A DNA stretch of 64,000 nucleotides from an uncultured Lachnospiraceae bacterium (GTDB lineage: Bacteria > Bacillota > Clostridia > Lachnospirales > Lachnospiraceae), in NCBI GenBank assembly GCA_947648875.1, contig CANSPM010000003.1, forward strand, positions 1-64,000. Reading direction: 5' to 3'. A program made the translations under genes and the position numbers. Below are positions 28,546 to 38,200 of the stretch, piece after piece. Position 1 is the stretch's first letter, and every line of letters begins with the position of its first letter. The notes beneath the pieces are model-generated. The model was not told the DNA's origin. It did not search any database and saw only the letters and a list, made by a program, of their open reading frames with translations.

Positions 28546-30453
28546 ATGGGAGTTACTGTGAAGAAATTAAATGATATACGAGTCGGAATATTAAAAATAC
28601 CCGTCACCAGGATTATTTTGCTGATTGTGAGCGATATGCTGGCTGTGCTGGCGGCATCGGTGCTGAGTCTGTATGTGCGCTATGATTTCAGATTTATGAG
28701 TATAGAGCCGCAATTCTGGGAGGCGATTCAGGGGGCTTATCTGTTCAATGTGGTAATCACATTGTTGATTTTTTATATTTTCCGACTGTATAACAGTGTG
28801 TGGCGGTACGCTTCGGACACGGAAATGGTCAATGTGGTGATTGCCGTGGTGGTCTGCGCCGCACTGCAGCCGGTGGTGCATTGGGTACTGGGCACCTATG
28901 TGCCCAGAAGTTTTCCCTTTCTCTACGCGCTCTTTTTGGCAATATGCGCCGGAGGCGTGAGATTCAGTTACCGCTTTCTGCGGATGCTACAGAACCGGCG
29001 ACTCAGCCATTACAATATGCCGGAACGGCAGAATTATATGATTGTGGGGGCGGGGGCATCCGGCAACGCGATCTTACAGGAGATACAGTCCAGTAAATAT
29101 CTGAGTATGCATGTGGCCTGCTTTATCGATGATAATCCGGGATGTCAGGGCAAGTATCTGCGGGGCGTGCCCATTGTGGGGGGACGGGAAAAAATCATTG
29201 AGAGTGTGGGAAAATATGATATCAATGAGATTATCATTGCGATTCCCTCCGCCAGCCGCTCCAGATTAAAGCCTCTGCTGGAGATCTGCAAGGAGACGGG
29301 CTGCCGTATCCAGATTCTGCCGGGAATGTACCAGATTATCAAGGGAGATGTGAATGTGTCCAACCTGCGGGAAGTGCAGATTGAGGATCTGCTGGGCAGG
29401 GACCCCATAGAGGTGAATGTGGACGAGATTATCGGCTACGTGCAGGATAAGGTGGTGCTGGTGACCGGGGGCGGCGGTTCCATCGGAAGCGAGCTGTGCA
29501 GGCAGGTGGCCCGGCACGGTCCCAGACAGCTGGTTATCCTGGATATTTATGAGAACAACGCCTATGAGATCCAGCAGGAGTTATGGAGGGATTATCCGGA
29601 GCTGGACCTGGTGGTGCTGATCGGGTCCGTGCGTAATACCCTGCGGGTGGATGAGATTTTCGAAAAGTATCGCCCTGATATTGTGTACCATGCGGCGGCC
29701 CACAAGCATGTGCCTCTGATGGAGGACAGCCCCAATGAGGCCATCAAGAACAATGTGTTTGGCACCCTGAAGGTGGCGACGGCGGCGGACCAGTATGGTA
29801 CGGGAAAATTCGTGATGATTTCCACGGACAAGGCAGTGAATCCCACCAATATCATGGGCGCTTCCAAGCGGATCTGCGAGATGGTCATTCAGAATATTAA
29901 CCGCAGGTCAAAGACGGAGTATGTGGCCGTGCGCTTCGGCAATGTGCTGGGCAGCAACGGCAGCGTGGTTCCCCTGTTCAAGAAACAGATCGAAAAAGGA
30001 GGCCCTGTGACGGTGACCCACCCTGATATCATCCGATATTTTATGACCATACCGGAGGCGGTTTCTCTGGTTCTACAGGCTGGGGCCTACGCAAAAGGAG
30101 GCGAGATCTTTGTGCTGGATATGGGGGAACCCATGAAAATACTGGATCTGGCCAGAAATATGATCAAGCTGTCCGGCTACCGGGTGGATGAGGACATTCG
30201 GATTGAGTTTACCGGTCTGCGTCCCGGCGAGAAGATGTATGAGGAACTCCTGATGCGGGAGGAGGGACTTAAGGAGACGGCCAACCGGATGATCTATATC
30301 GGCAGGCCCATTGAGTACGATGATGAATTGTTTGAACAACAGCTGGAGAGACTGCGGGAGGCATCAGGGAACGAGTCTCAGGATATCCGGGCTTTGGTAC
30401 GGGAGATCGTGCCCAGCTATCAATATGAGGAGCAGGGAAGTACAACGGAGTAA
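28546..30453 (+). CDS. Polysaccharide biosynthesis nucleoside-diphosphate-sugar 4,6-dehydratase (PglF/CapD/EpsC-like)
   Basis: N-terminal TM domain; VLVTGGGGSIGSELCRQVARHGP, HAAAHKHVPLMEDSPNEAIKNNVFGT, ISTDKAVNPTNIMGASKR. Confidence 0.96.
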   Translation: MGVTVKKLNDIRVGILKIPVTRIILLIVSDMLAVLAASVLSLYVRYDFRFMSIEPQFWEAIQGAYLFNVVITLLIFYIFRLYNSVWRYASDTEMVNVVIAVVVCAALQPVVHWVLGTYVPRSFPFLYALFLAICAGGVRFSYRFLRMLQNRRLSHYNMPERQNYMIVGAGASGNAILQEIQSSKYLSMHVACFIDDNPGCQGKYLRGVPIVGGREKIIESVGKYDINEIIIAIPSASRSRLKPLLEICKETGCRIQILPGMYQIIKGDVNVSNLREVQIEDLLGRDPIEVNVDEIIGYVQDKVVLVTGGGGSIGSELCRQVARHGPRQLVILDIYENNAYEIQQELWRDYPELDLVVLIGSVRNTLRVDEIFEKYRPDIVYHAAAHKHVPLMEDSPNEAIKNNVFGTLKVATAADQYGTGKFVMISTDKAVNPTNIMGASKRICEMVIQNINRRSKTEYVAVRFGNVLGSNGSVVPLFKKQIEKGGPVTVTHPDIIRYFMTIPEAVSLVLQAGAYAKGGEIFVLDMGEPMKILDLARNMIKLSGYRVDEDIRIEFTGLRPGEKMYEELLMREEGLKETANRMIYIGRPIEYDDELFEQQLERLREASGNESQDIRALVREIVPSYQYEEQGSTTE

Positions 30454-30504
30454 CCTGGGAAAGACACAGACAGGACGGCGGCGGTGAATGGAGGAAAAGG
30501 TGCT

Positions 30505-31155
30505 ATGTATGTACATGTCAAGAGAGGAATGGATTTCATACTGTCCCTGCTGGGATTGATGGTGCTGTCGCCGGTATTGCTGATCCTGATTATCGCCATC
30601 AGGGCGGACTCTCCGGGACCGGTGTTGTTTCGGCAGAAGAGGGTGGGAATCCACAAAACACATTTTGCCATATTGAAGTTCCGCACCATGCGGATTGACA
30701 CGCCCAGGGATACACCTACCCATTTGTTGCAGAACCCGGAGCAGTATATTACCAGGGTAGGAAAGTTCCTGCGCAGGACCAGTCTGGATGAACTGCCCCA
30801 GATTATCAATATTCTGAAAGGGGATATGGCTGTTGTAGGACCTCGCCCCGCCCTCTGGAATCAGTATGACCTGCTGGAGGAGAGGGATAAATATGGCGCC
30901 AACGATATCCGGCCCGGTCTTACCGGCTGGGCCCAGATCAATGGCAGGGATGAGTTGGAGATCCCGGTGAAGGCCCGGCTTGACGGGGAATATGTGGAAA
31001 AGATGGGCCTTAAGATGGACCTGCGCTGCTTTTTCGGTACTTTTTTAAGTGTGTTCAGAGGAGACGGTGTAGTGGAAGGAGGCACGGGAGCCATGAGTAG
31101 TGCCGACGGTCAGACCGATAGAGGTTATGGGCAGGAGCGTGTGGAGAGAGAGTAG
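30505..31155 (+). CDS. Small polyprenyl-phosphate sugar transferase (PglC/EpsL-like)
   Basis: RGMDFILSLLGLMVLSPVLLILIIAIRADSPGPVLFRQKRVG, LKFRTMR, TSLDELPQIINILKGDMAVVGPRPAL. Confidence 0.95.
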   Translation: MYVHVKRGMDFILSLLGLMVLSPVLLILIIAIRADSPGPVLFRQKRVGIHKTHFAILKFRTMRIDTPRDTPTHLLQNPEQYITRVGKFLRRTSLDELPQIINILKGDMAVVGPRPALWNQYDLLEERDKYGANDIRPGLTGWAQINGRDELEIPVKARLDGEYVEKMGLKMDLRCFFGTFLSVFRGDGVVEGGTGAMSSADGQTDRGYGQERVERE

Positions 31156-31263
31156 ATTTGCGCAGGAACGCGGCCTGTATCGGGAGCGGCGGCCCGGTGA
31201 TCCGAGTGGGATGTGCGCGCAGGGACGCGCAGACCGGGGCGTACAGACGTAGTGAGGTAAGAA

Positions 31264-32244
31264 ATGAAACATATTTTGATTGCCGGGGCCCACAGCTATA
31301 TAGGAACCAGCCTGGAGCGGTACCTTCTGGAATATAATGCCTCCCAGGGACGGGAACTTTATCGGGTGGACACCATATCCCAGCGGGACCCCGTTTGGGA
31401 GAGTTTTGATTTTGGCGGCTACGACGCTGTGTTTCAGGCCAGCGGCATTGCCCATGTGGATACCGGAACCGTGACGCGGGAGCAGCAGGCCCTGTATTAT
31501 CAAGTGAACTGTGATCTGGCGGTGGCTACGGCCAGAAAGGCCCGGGAGGCGGGGGTAGGGCTTTTTCTTTACCCCAGCAGCATCATTGTCTATGGGGACA
31601 GGGCTATTGGCGCAAGGGGCCATGTGAACGGAAAGGAGAGTTCCAGGCTCCCCTCCGGGGTGATTACGCCTGAGACTCCGGTAGGCAATCCACATTTTTA
31701 CGGAAACAGCAAGATTCGGGCGGAGGAGGAACTTTTCCGGCTGGCGGGATCTGCCGGGAGCAAAGACTTTTCCGCGGAGAAAAGCCGCGGGGAGGAGGGG
31801 TTTCAGATAGCGGTTCTGCGTTTGCCCATGGTCTACGGCAAGGGCAGCAAGGGGAATTATCCGCTGCTGGCGAAGCTGGCGGACAGAATGCCCTTTTTCC
31901 CGGATGTGCAAAATCAGCGCAGCATGATCTACATTGAGAATCTCTGCGAGTTCATCCGCCAGAGAATTGAGGAGGGGAGGGGGGGACTCTATTTTCCCCA
32001 GAACGCGGAATATACGGCTACCTCCCGGATGGTGCGGGAGATTGCCGCCGCCCATGGAAAAAGGATACGGTTGCTAAAGGGATTAAATCCCCTGGTGGCG
32101 CTGGCTTCCCGGATGCCCGGCAGGATCGGTGCCATGGCGAACAAAGCCTTTGGCAGCCTGGTTTACGACCGGGGTATGAGCGGGGATATGGAGCGTTACT
32201 GCCTGTATGATCTGAGGGAGAGTATACAGCGCGCGGAGCGGTAA
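31264..32244 (+). CDS. NAD-dependent epimerase/dehydratase (extended SDR)
   Basis: ILIAGAHSYIGTSLERYL Rossmann motif, FYGNSKIRAEEEL (YxxxK), VLRLPMVYGKGSKGNY. Confidence 0.9.
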   Translation: MKHILIAGAHSYIGTSLERYLLEYNASQGRELYRVDTISQRDPVWESFDFGGYDAVFQASGIAHVDTGTVTREQQALYYQVNCDLAVATARKAREAGVGLFLYPSSIIVYGDRAIGARGHVNGKESSRLPSGVITPETPVGNPHFYGNSKIRAEEELFRLAGSAGSKDFSAEKSRGEEGFQIAVLRLPMVYGKGSKGNYPLLAKLADRMPFFPDVQNQRSMIYIENLCEFIRQRIEEGRGGLYFPQNAEYTATSRMVREIAAAHGKRIRLLKGLNPLVALASRMPGRIGAMANKAFGSLVYDRGMSGDMERYCLYDLRESIQRAER

Positions 32245-32354
32245 CGGAAAGCGGACGCAGGCGATCAGGGGGGGCTCTGTGTTCGGACAGGATAAATGCG
32301 CAAAGGGGATAAAGAATGGGGCGCAGAGAGATCTGTGGCAGGTGGGATACAACT

Positions 32355-33104
32355 ATGAAACTTACCGTGGTTACGATTGCGTATAACAGCGAACAGGATA
32401 TTGGCCGGACCATAGAGTCGGTGCTGGCCCAGAAGCAGGGAGATGTGCCCTGCGCGCTGGAGTATCTGATTATTGACGGCGCCAGCAGTGACAACACCGT
32501 GGCCGTCGCGGAAAGCTATATTCCGGCTATGGAGTCGGCGGGCATAGACTACCGGATCAGCAGTGAGCCGGACAGGGGGATTTATGACGCCATGAACAAG
32601 GGAATCCGCCGGGCCACAGGGGATATCATCGGTATATTGAACAGTGGGGACTGGTATGAGCCGGAAGCCACGGCTGTCGCGGCGGAGATTTTTGACGGGA
32701 CAGGCTGCGATCTCATGTACGCCGATATCAATATGCACAGGACAGGCGGCGGAACCTATGTCAAAAAGGCAAGACAGCGTCGGTTTCAGACTTCCAGAGA
32801 CTGGAATCATCCCACTACCTTTGTGAGGGCGCAGCTGTATAAGCAGTATCCGTTCCGGTGTCTGGGCATTCACGACGACTACGGCTTTTTCCTGCAAATG
32901 AGGCGTCAGGGGCGCAGGATCGTCACGGTGGGCAGAGTTCTCGCGAATTTTTCCATGGGGGGCGCCAGCAATCACAAGGATATCAGGGCGGCGCGGAAGC
33001 GGATTATGGACCGCTACAGGTATTGCTACCGGATCAATGGATATAGCAGGCTGTATATGCTGGAATGTGTAGCCATAGAGGCGGCAAAAATGATATTGGG
33101 GTAG
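32355..33104 (+). CDS. GT2 family glycosyltransferase
   Basis: LTVVTIAYNSEQDIGRTIESVLAQ, IIDGASSDNT, PDRGIYDAMNKGIRRATGDIIGILNSGD. Confidence 0.92.
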   Translation: MKLTVVTIAYNSEQDIGRTIESVLAQKQGDVPCALEYLIIDGASSDNTVAVAESYIPAMESAGIDYRISSEPDRGIYDAMNKGIRRATGDIIGILNSGDWYEPEATAVAAEIFDGTGCDLMYADINMHRTGGGTYVKKARQRRFQTSRDWNHPTTFVRAQLYKQYPFRCLGIHDDYGFFLQMRRQGRRIVTVGRVLANFSMGGASNHKDIRAARKRIMDRYRYCYRINGYSRLYMLECVAIEAAKMILG

Positions 33105-33109
33105 GCAGG

Positions 33110-34249
33110 ATGCGAATAGGAGTAGATTTGCTTTGGGTGAGGGTCGGCGTGTGTGGCGGGACAGAGTCCTTTATACGCAATCTGCTGGACGGCTTTTGGC
33201 GTCATGATATGGCGAATGAATATGTTCTGTTTGTCTCCCGGGACAATGCGGAGAGTTTCAGGGGATACGAGAGGAAAGGCGGAGGGGATATGCGGCTCTG
33301 TGTCTGTCCGGTGGACAGCGCCAGCCAGCCCCGGCGTATTCTGTGGGAGAATCTGCGCCTGGCCCGTCTGGCCCGGCGTCGGCAGGTGGATGTTATGTTC
33401 ATCCCGGTATACAGCATGCCCTGGACCTGGGGAAGCAGGATTCCCTATGTGTGTGTGATACATGACTTGCAGGCCATGCACTATCCCGAGTATTTTTCCC
33501 TGCCCCGCAGAATGTTTCTGCGCTATGAATGGCGACATACATGCAGGAGAGGATACAGGATCTTGACGGATTCCGACTTCTGCCGCAAGGATCTGGAGCG
33601 GCATTTTCCCTGGGCGGCGGACAGGATGCAGGTCATGTATGTGCCCATACCGGAACAAATATATAAATGGGAGCAGTCTCAGGAGGATATCAGGCCCTCG
33701 ATCAGGACTCTGGCCGAGAGAGATTTCTATTATTGCGTTAGTTCTCTGCTGCCTCATAAGAATCTGGACACTCTCCTGCGGACGGTGGAGCGGATGCGGG
33801 AGCAAGGCCTGTGGGGAGAGCGGCGGCTGGTAATCAGCGGTGTGGGAGGCGATATGCGGAAGATGGAGGAACTGCTGGAGCGGTATGATATCGCCGGGCA
33901 AGTGGTGATGACCGGATTTGTTTCGGATAAGGAGAGAGATTACCTGTATGAACATTGCAAGCTGTTTCTTTTTCCCAGCGTTTTCGAGGGTTTCGGTATG
34001 CCTCCCATAGAGGCTATGCGTCGGGGGAAAAAGGTGGTTATGACCAGATGTTCCTGTCTGGAGGAGATCACCCGGGGACGGGCGTTCTATGTGGACGAGC
34101 CTTGTTCTCCCGTATGCTGGCAGGAGCAGATTCGGCGGGCGGAATTGCTGTCTGGGCAGCGGGAGACCTTTCCGGAATATGAGCCGGAGAATATAGTACG
34201 TCAGTATCAGCAACTGTGGAAGACTATTTCAGAGAAGGGTCGCGAATAA
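33110..34249 (+). CDS. GT4 family glycosyltransferase
   Basis: Two Rossmann halves; VIHDLQAMHYPEYF, FLFPSVFEGFGMPPIEAMRRGKKVV. Confidence 0.92.
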   Translation: MRIGVDLLWVRVGVCGGTESFIRNLLDGFWRHDMANEYVLFVSRDNAESFRGYERKGGGDMRLCVCPVDSASQPRRILWENLRLARLARRRQVDVMFIPVYSMPWTWGSRIPYVCVIHDLQAMHYPEYFSLPRRMFLRYEWRHTCRRGYRILTDSDFCRKDLERHFPWAADRMQVMYVPIPEQIYKWEQSQEDIRPSIRTLAERDFYYCVSSLLPHKNLDTLLRTVERMREQGLWGERRLVISGVGGDMRKMEELLERYDIAGQVVMTGFVSDKERDYLYEHCKLFLFPSVFEGFGMPPIEAMRRGKKVVMTRCSCLEEITRGRAFYVDEPCSPVCWQEQIRRAELLSGQRETFPEYEPENIVRQYQQLWKTISEKGRE

Positions 34250-34794
34250 TGGCGGCGGAACCTCAGCGCAAAATAAAAGACAGTCTACAGGCAGGGGGGC
34301 GGTGTTGCGTGGAAAAGAAGACGGAACAGGATATATATGGCAGATTATATGATGTGGTGCAGGGCAATATGGCGGGAGCAGGCCTCACATTTCCCTATGA
34401 GAAGGCAACTTTTCTTTGCGAGGTAAAAGCCCATCCCCAGGAGATTGACGTATCCCGTTATCTGGATCTTTCCAACCCGGTTTTTATGCAGGCGGTACAT
34501 GCCGCAGCGCTGAAACGTCTTCCGGAGGAGAAGACCACAGCTTTTTGGGAGAGACGATATGGGGAGCCGGAGAAAGGGTTTCAGGAGGAAGTACTGCGAA
34601 GCGTGGCCTCTTCCAGCGTGGTGGCTATCAATCAGATCCGTCTGGTCAACAATCCCTATTTTACACAGAAGAGGGGAATAAAGTATCGTTGTATGGGTGT
34701 CCTTTACGGTTTTACGGATAAAGCCTTTCTGAGGGAGTTTGGCAAGAAGCTTCCGATGCCTGTGCAGAAGCTGATCAGAAAGGTGTTTATATGA
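34249..34794 (+). CDS. Small cytoplasmic protein with a divergent DUF4214-like segment
   Basis: No signal peptide; FMQAVHAAALKRLPEEKTTAFWERR...EEVLRSVASS pattern; TAATG overlap with the upstream GT. Confidence 0.5.
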   Translation: MAAEPQRKIKDSLQAGGRCCVEKKTEQDIYGRLYDVVQGNMAGAGLTFPYEKATFLCEVKAHPQEIDVSRYLDLSNPVFMQAVHAAALKRLPEEKTTAFWERRYGEPEKGFQEEVLRSVASSSVVAINQIRLVNNPYFTQKRGIKYRCMGVLYGFTDKAFLREFGKKLPMPVQKLIRKVFI

Positions 34795-35936
34795 AAATAT
34801 ACATGGATATCAGCGTTTTGACGCTGGCGACGTTTATAACCGGGATACAGCGGGTGACCAGAGAAATAATTCTGCGTCTGCTGGAGAGTGGAAATCCGGA
34901 TATCGTCCTGCTGCATTACAATGCCAGGGAGGACGCCTGGCATATTATAGACAATCAGCGCTTCGTGGGGTATTACAGGGATCACAGGGGCATGAAAAAC
35001 CGGATGATTACCGGGCACAGACAAGCAGTTACGGATATGGGGCAGGGAGACGTGTTTTTTGACCTGGACGCGGTGTGGATGTGCCGTGTGAGACGAAGCT
35101 ACCTGCTGCCTCTTCTAAAAAGGCAGGGGGTGCGTATTGTAGTCCATATCTATGACATTATCTCCGTCACTCATCCCCAGTACTGCCTGGAGAGAGGGGT
35201 ATATCAGTTTATGGACTATCTGGGTGCCCATCTGCTGTATGCGGACCAGATGATCGTGAACGCCCGGGCTACGGAGGATGAACTGAAACAGCTGGCGGAT
35301 CGGCTTGGTGTACCCCTCCCCCCCGTTGAGGTGGTGCCTCTCGGGGCGGATTTTCGGCAACGGCAGCAGGTATCGGAGGCACAGATTCCGGAGAATGTGA
35401 GGCTGGCGGCGAAGGGGGGGGCCTATATCCTGATGGTGGGTACGATAGAGCCTCGCAAAAACCATCGGCTGCTTCTACAGGCTTATGACAAGGGCCTGCG
35501 ACAGGCCGGGTATAGAATTATCCTGGCCGGATATATGGGCTGGCATATGGAAGACTTTGCGCGTGATCTTTGTACCCATACGGACTATAATAGTGGTATT
35601 TTTCATTTTGACGGCCTGGGGGACAACGCCATCGACTATCTGTACCAGCATGCCCGCTTTCTGGCGTTCTGTAGTTATGCCGAAGGCTTTGGACTTCCAC
35701 TTTTGGAGTCCGTTCAGAGGGGTACGCCGGTGATTGCGGCAGATATCCCGGTATCCAGGGAGGTTGCGGGGGCGTACTGCGACTGGTTCAGGCAGGATGA
35801 CGCGTCGGATCTGTGCCGGGTAGTTCTGGAATATGAGGACGAGGAGCGGTACCGGCAAAGGAAGGAGAGTTTGAAGGAGTATCGGCCTGCTTCATGGGCG
35901 CAGTGCTCTGAACGTATCAGGAGGATATTGGTTTGA
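34791..35936 (+). CDS. GT4 family glycosyltransferase
   Basis: MKIYMDISVLTLATFITGIQRVTREII, LMVGTIEPRKNHRLLLQAYD, FLAFCSYAEGFGLPLLESVQRGTPVIA. Confidence 0.93.
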   Translation: MKIYMDISVLTLATFITGIQRVTREIILRLLESGNPDIVLLHYNAREDAWHIIDNQRFVGYYRDHRGMKNRMITGHRQAVTDMGQGDVFFDLDAVWMCRVRRSYLLPLLKRQGVRIVVHIYDIISVTHPQYCLERGVYQFMDYLGAHLLYADQMIVNARATEDELKQLADRLGVPLPPVEVVPLGADFRQRQQVSEAQIPENVRLAAKGGAYILMVGTIEPRKNHRLLLQAYDKGLRQAGYRIILAGYMGWHMEDFARDLCTHTDYNSGIFHFDGLGDNAIDYLYQHARFLAFCSYAEGFGLPLLESVQRGTPVIAADIPVSREVAGAYCDWFRQDDASDLCRVVLEYEDEERYRQRKESLKEYRPASWAQCSERIRRILV

Positions 35937-35938
35937 CA

Positions 35939-37591
35939 ATGAGAGAATTGGTAAAAAGGAATGTGGCTGTACTGTGGGCGATGGTTATAGGTGCTTCTTT
36001 GTTTATCTGCATCTATGGCGTACATATTTTGAACCCGACGTATGTGGACTGGCTGATCACCGGCGGGGACCGGCCCCAGCACTATCTGGGATGGGTGGCT
36101 TACCGCAATTCACGATGGTTTTTCCCCATCGGCCTCACGGACCAGCTGTCATATCCTTCGAAAACCAGTATCATATTCACGGATTCCATTCCGCTGTTAG
36201 CGGTGCTCTTTAAGGTAATCTCTCCCTTGCTGCCGGGCAGGTTTCAGTATTTCGGCATATGGGGACTGTTTACCTTTGTGCTCAACGGCGCCTTTTCCGC
36301 GAAAATACTACAAAAATATATGAAGACCGATTTACAGGTGATCATGGGAAGCGTGTTTTATATTCTGTCTTTCCAGGTTCTACAGCGAATGTTCGCGCAT
36401 ACGGCGCTGGCGGGACATTGGTTAATTCTGTGGGCCATATGCCTGCTGGTCTACAGGGACCGTATGTCATATCGAAGGAAGATAGGGGCCTGGCTGTCTC
36501 TGGGAGCTGTATCCAGCGCGGTACACCCATACCTGCTTCTCATGTGCGGTATCGTTCTGCTGGGATTTCTGCTGGTGGAAGTGGTGGAACACAGGGCGGA
36601 CAGGCTGCTTACACATTTATTGAGAGTGGCGGGATACCTGATGTCTTTTGTGGGCGCCGCAGCCGCCGTTATCGCCCTGCTGGGAGGATTTTCCTCGGGC
36701 ATGTCGACGGTAAACGGCGGTATCGGGGCATACAGCCTGAATTTGAATGGCTTTATCAATCCCCAATGGCATGGGCAGCTGCTTCGAACTTACACGCAGT
36801 TGGATACACAGCATGAAGGATTTTCCTATCTGGGCGCAGGCATCCTGTTTATGCTGCTGTGTACAGGGATAGAACTTGCGGTGAAAAGCAACAGGGAAAA
36901 CATCAGGAAGTACAGCCCTCTGGGGCTGGGGGCGATTCTGGCGTTCTGTGTCGCCCTTGTTCTGGCAGTATTTCCTACGATCACTTTCGGAGATGAAATT
37001 GTCAAACATTTTATAGTGCACTCTTTCATGTTAAAGGTCTGGGGTACATTCAGGGCATCGGGGCGGATTGCCTGGATCTGTGTGTATTTGTTTTTTCTGT
37101 TTGCGCTGTGTGGGGACTACAGAATCGTGAGCATAAGGCGCAAGAGTATTGTTCTGGCGGCGGCACTTATATTGCAGCTGGTGGATCTGAGCGGATTTAT
37201 CCTGGAAAAGCATAATCTGTGGACGACGAATTATACATATTATCCAATGCTGATTCAGGACAACTGGGATACACTTTGGGAGGAAGGGGAGGCCAGGCAC
37301 CTTGCCATCATGGAAGACTATTCCATGGATAAGCACTGCGACCTGGTTTTCTGGGCCATGGACAGGGGGGTATCCGCAAACAAATTCACATTTGCGAGAG
37401 ACCAGGGAGAGGATGTGCTCTCCCTGGATGTAACAGGGGCAGAATGGCAGGACCATACGATTTATGTCTGGGACAGGGAAGGTTTTGTGCCCAGCCAGGA
37501 TGCCGGAATATATTATTATGATCTGGACGCGCGGTTTGTCGTGGGCTATACGCGGCAAATACCGGGATTGGCAATGTGGAAAGAGGGATGA
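35939..37591 (+). CDS. Polytopic membrane protein (GT-C-like; DUF6311-like)
   Basis: 552 aa, many TM helices, early loop with GGDRPQHYLGWVAYRNS. Confidence 0.75.
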   Translation: MRELVKRNVAVLWAMVIGASLFICIYGVHILNPTYVDWLITGGDRPQHYLGWVAYRNSRWFFPIGLTDQLSYPSKTSIIFTDSIPLLAVLFKVISPLLPGRFQYFGIWGLFTFVLNGAFSAKILQKYMKTDLQVIMGSVFYILSFQVLQRMFAHTALAGHWLILWAICLLVYRDRMSYRRKIGAWLSLGAVSSAVHPYLLLMCGIVLLGFLLVEVVEHRADRLLTHLLRVAGYLMSFVGAAAAVIALLGGFSSGMSTVNGGIGAYSLNLNGFINPQWHGQLLRTYTQLDTQHEGFSYLGAGILFMLLCTGIELAVKSNRENIRKYSPLGLGAILAFCVALVLAVFPTITFGDEIVKHFIVHSFMLKVWGTFRASGRIAWICVYLFFLFALCGDYRIVSIRRKSIVLAAALILQLVDLSGFILEKHNLWTTNYTYYPMLIQDNWDTLWEEGEARHLAIMEDYSMDKHCDLVFWAMDRGVSANKFTFARDQGEDVLSLDVTGAEWQDHTIYVWDREGFVPSQDAGIYYYDLDARFVVGYTRQIPGLAMWKEG

Positions 37592-37595
37592 GCGC

Positions 37596-38093
37596 ATGAC
37601 AGATATACTACATAATTTTGAGAAGGCCTATGCGCTTACGATGCGAAATATAGAGAACTCCGGAAGCGGGATGCAGCTGCCGGGCGCTAAGGTGGCATAT
37701 TACATCAACAGCTGCGTGCCGGGGATTCTGGATGTGCGGGATCTGATGGAGGCGGACAGGACGGAGTTTCTCCAGATGGCTTATTATAGCCTGTTGGGAA
37801 GTCTGCCGGATGAGGCGGTTCTTTGCAAGTGGCAGGCCAGGACGGATTTATCAGACTGTGCGTACCGCAGGGCCGTGTTGGACTGTCTTCTGGACATTCC
37901 GGAGGTTTCGGCCAGAGACAGGGTGGTCAGGGGAAATATTTATTCAGACGCGGATATGACACAGGGGCGTCCGCACAGAAGTTTGAAACAGAGAGTTCTG
38001 GCCGCAGGCTACCGGGTGAGCCGCAGGCTGCCTCTGAGCGTCAAGGTCCCCCTCAAAAGGCTGGCCATGAAGCTACTCATGAAGTCCGGATGA
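37596..38093 (+). CDS. Small cytoplasmic protein with a divergent DUF4214-like segment
   Basis: EFLQMAYYSLLGSLPDEAVLCKWQARTD...RRAVLDCLLDIPEV; resembles the 34249-34794 product. Confidence 0.5.
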   Translation: MTDILHNFEKAYALTMRNIENSGSGMQLPGAKVAYYINSCVPGILDVRDLMEADRTEFLQMAYYSLLGSLPDEAVLCKWQARTDLSDCAYRRAVLDCLLDIPEVSARDRVVRGNIYSDADMTQGRPHRSLKQRVLAAGYRVSRRLPLSVKVPLKRLAMKLLMKSG

Positions 38094-38200
38094 GTTCCTG
38101 AAAGCGGGCCTAAGAAACTGCCATGCAGCGAATAAGGCGTGGCATAATCATTTGGCGCTGTTATGCCAGAAATTTTTGCGGCATACCGGGAGAGGCGGAT

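Noticed and set aside
33026-34213. 395-aa minus-strand ORF
   Set aside because: Antisense shadow of the GT4 gene 33110-34249.
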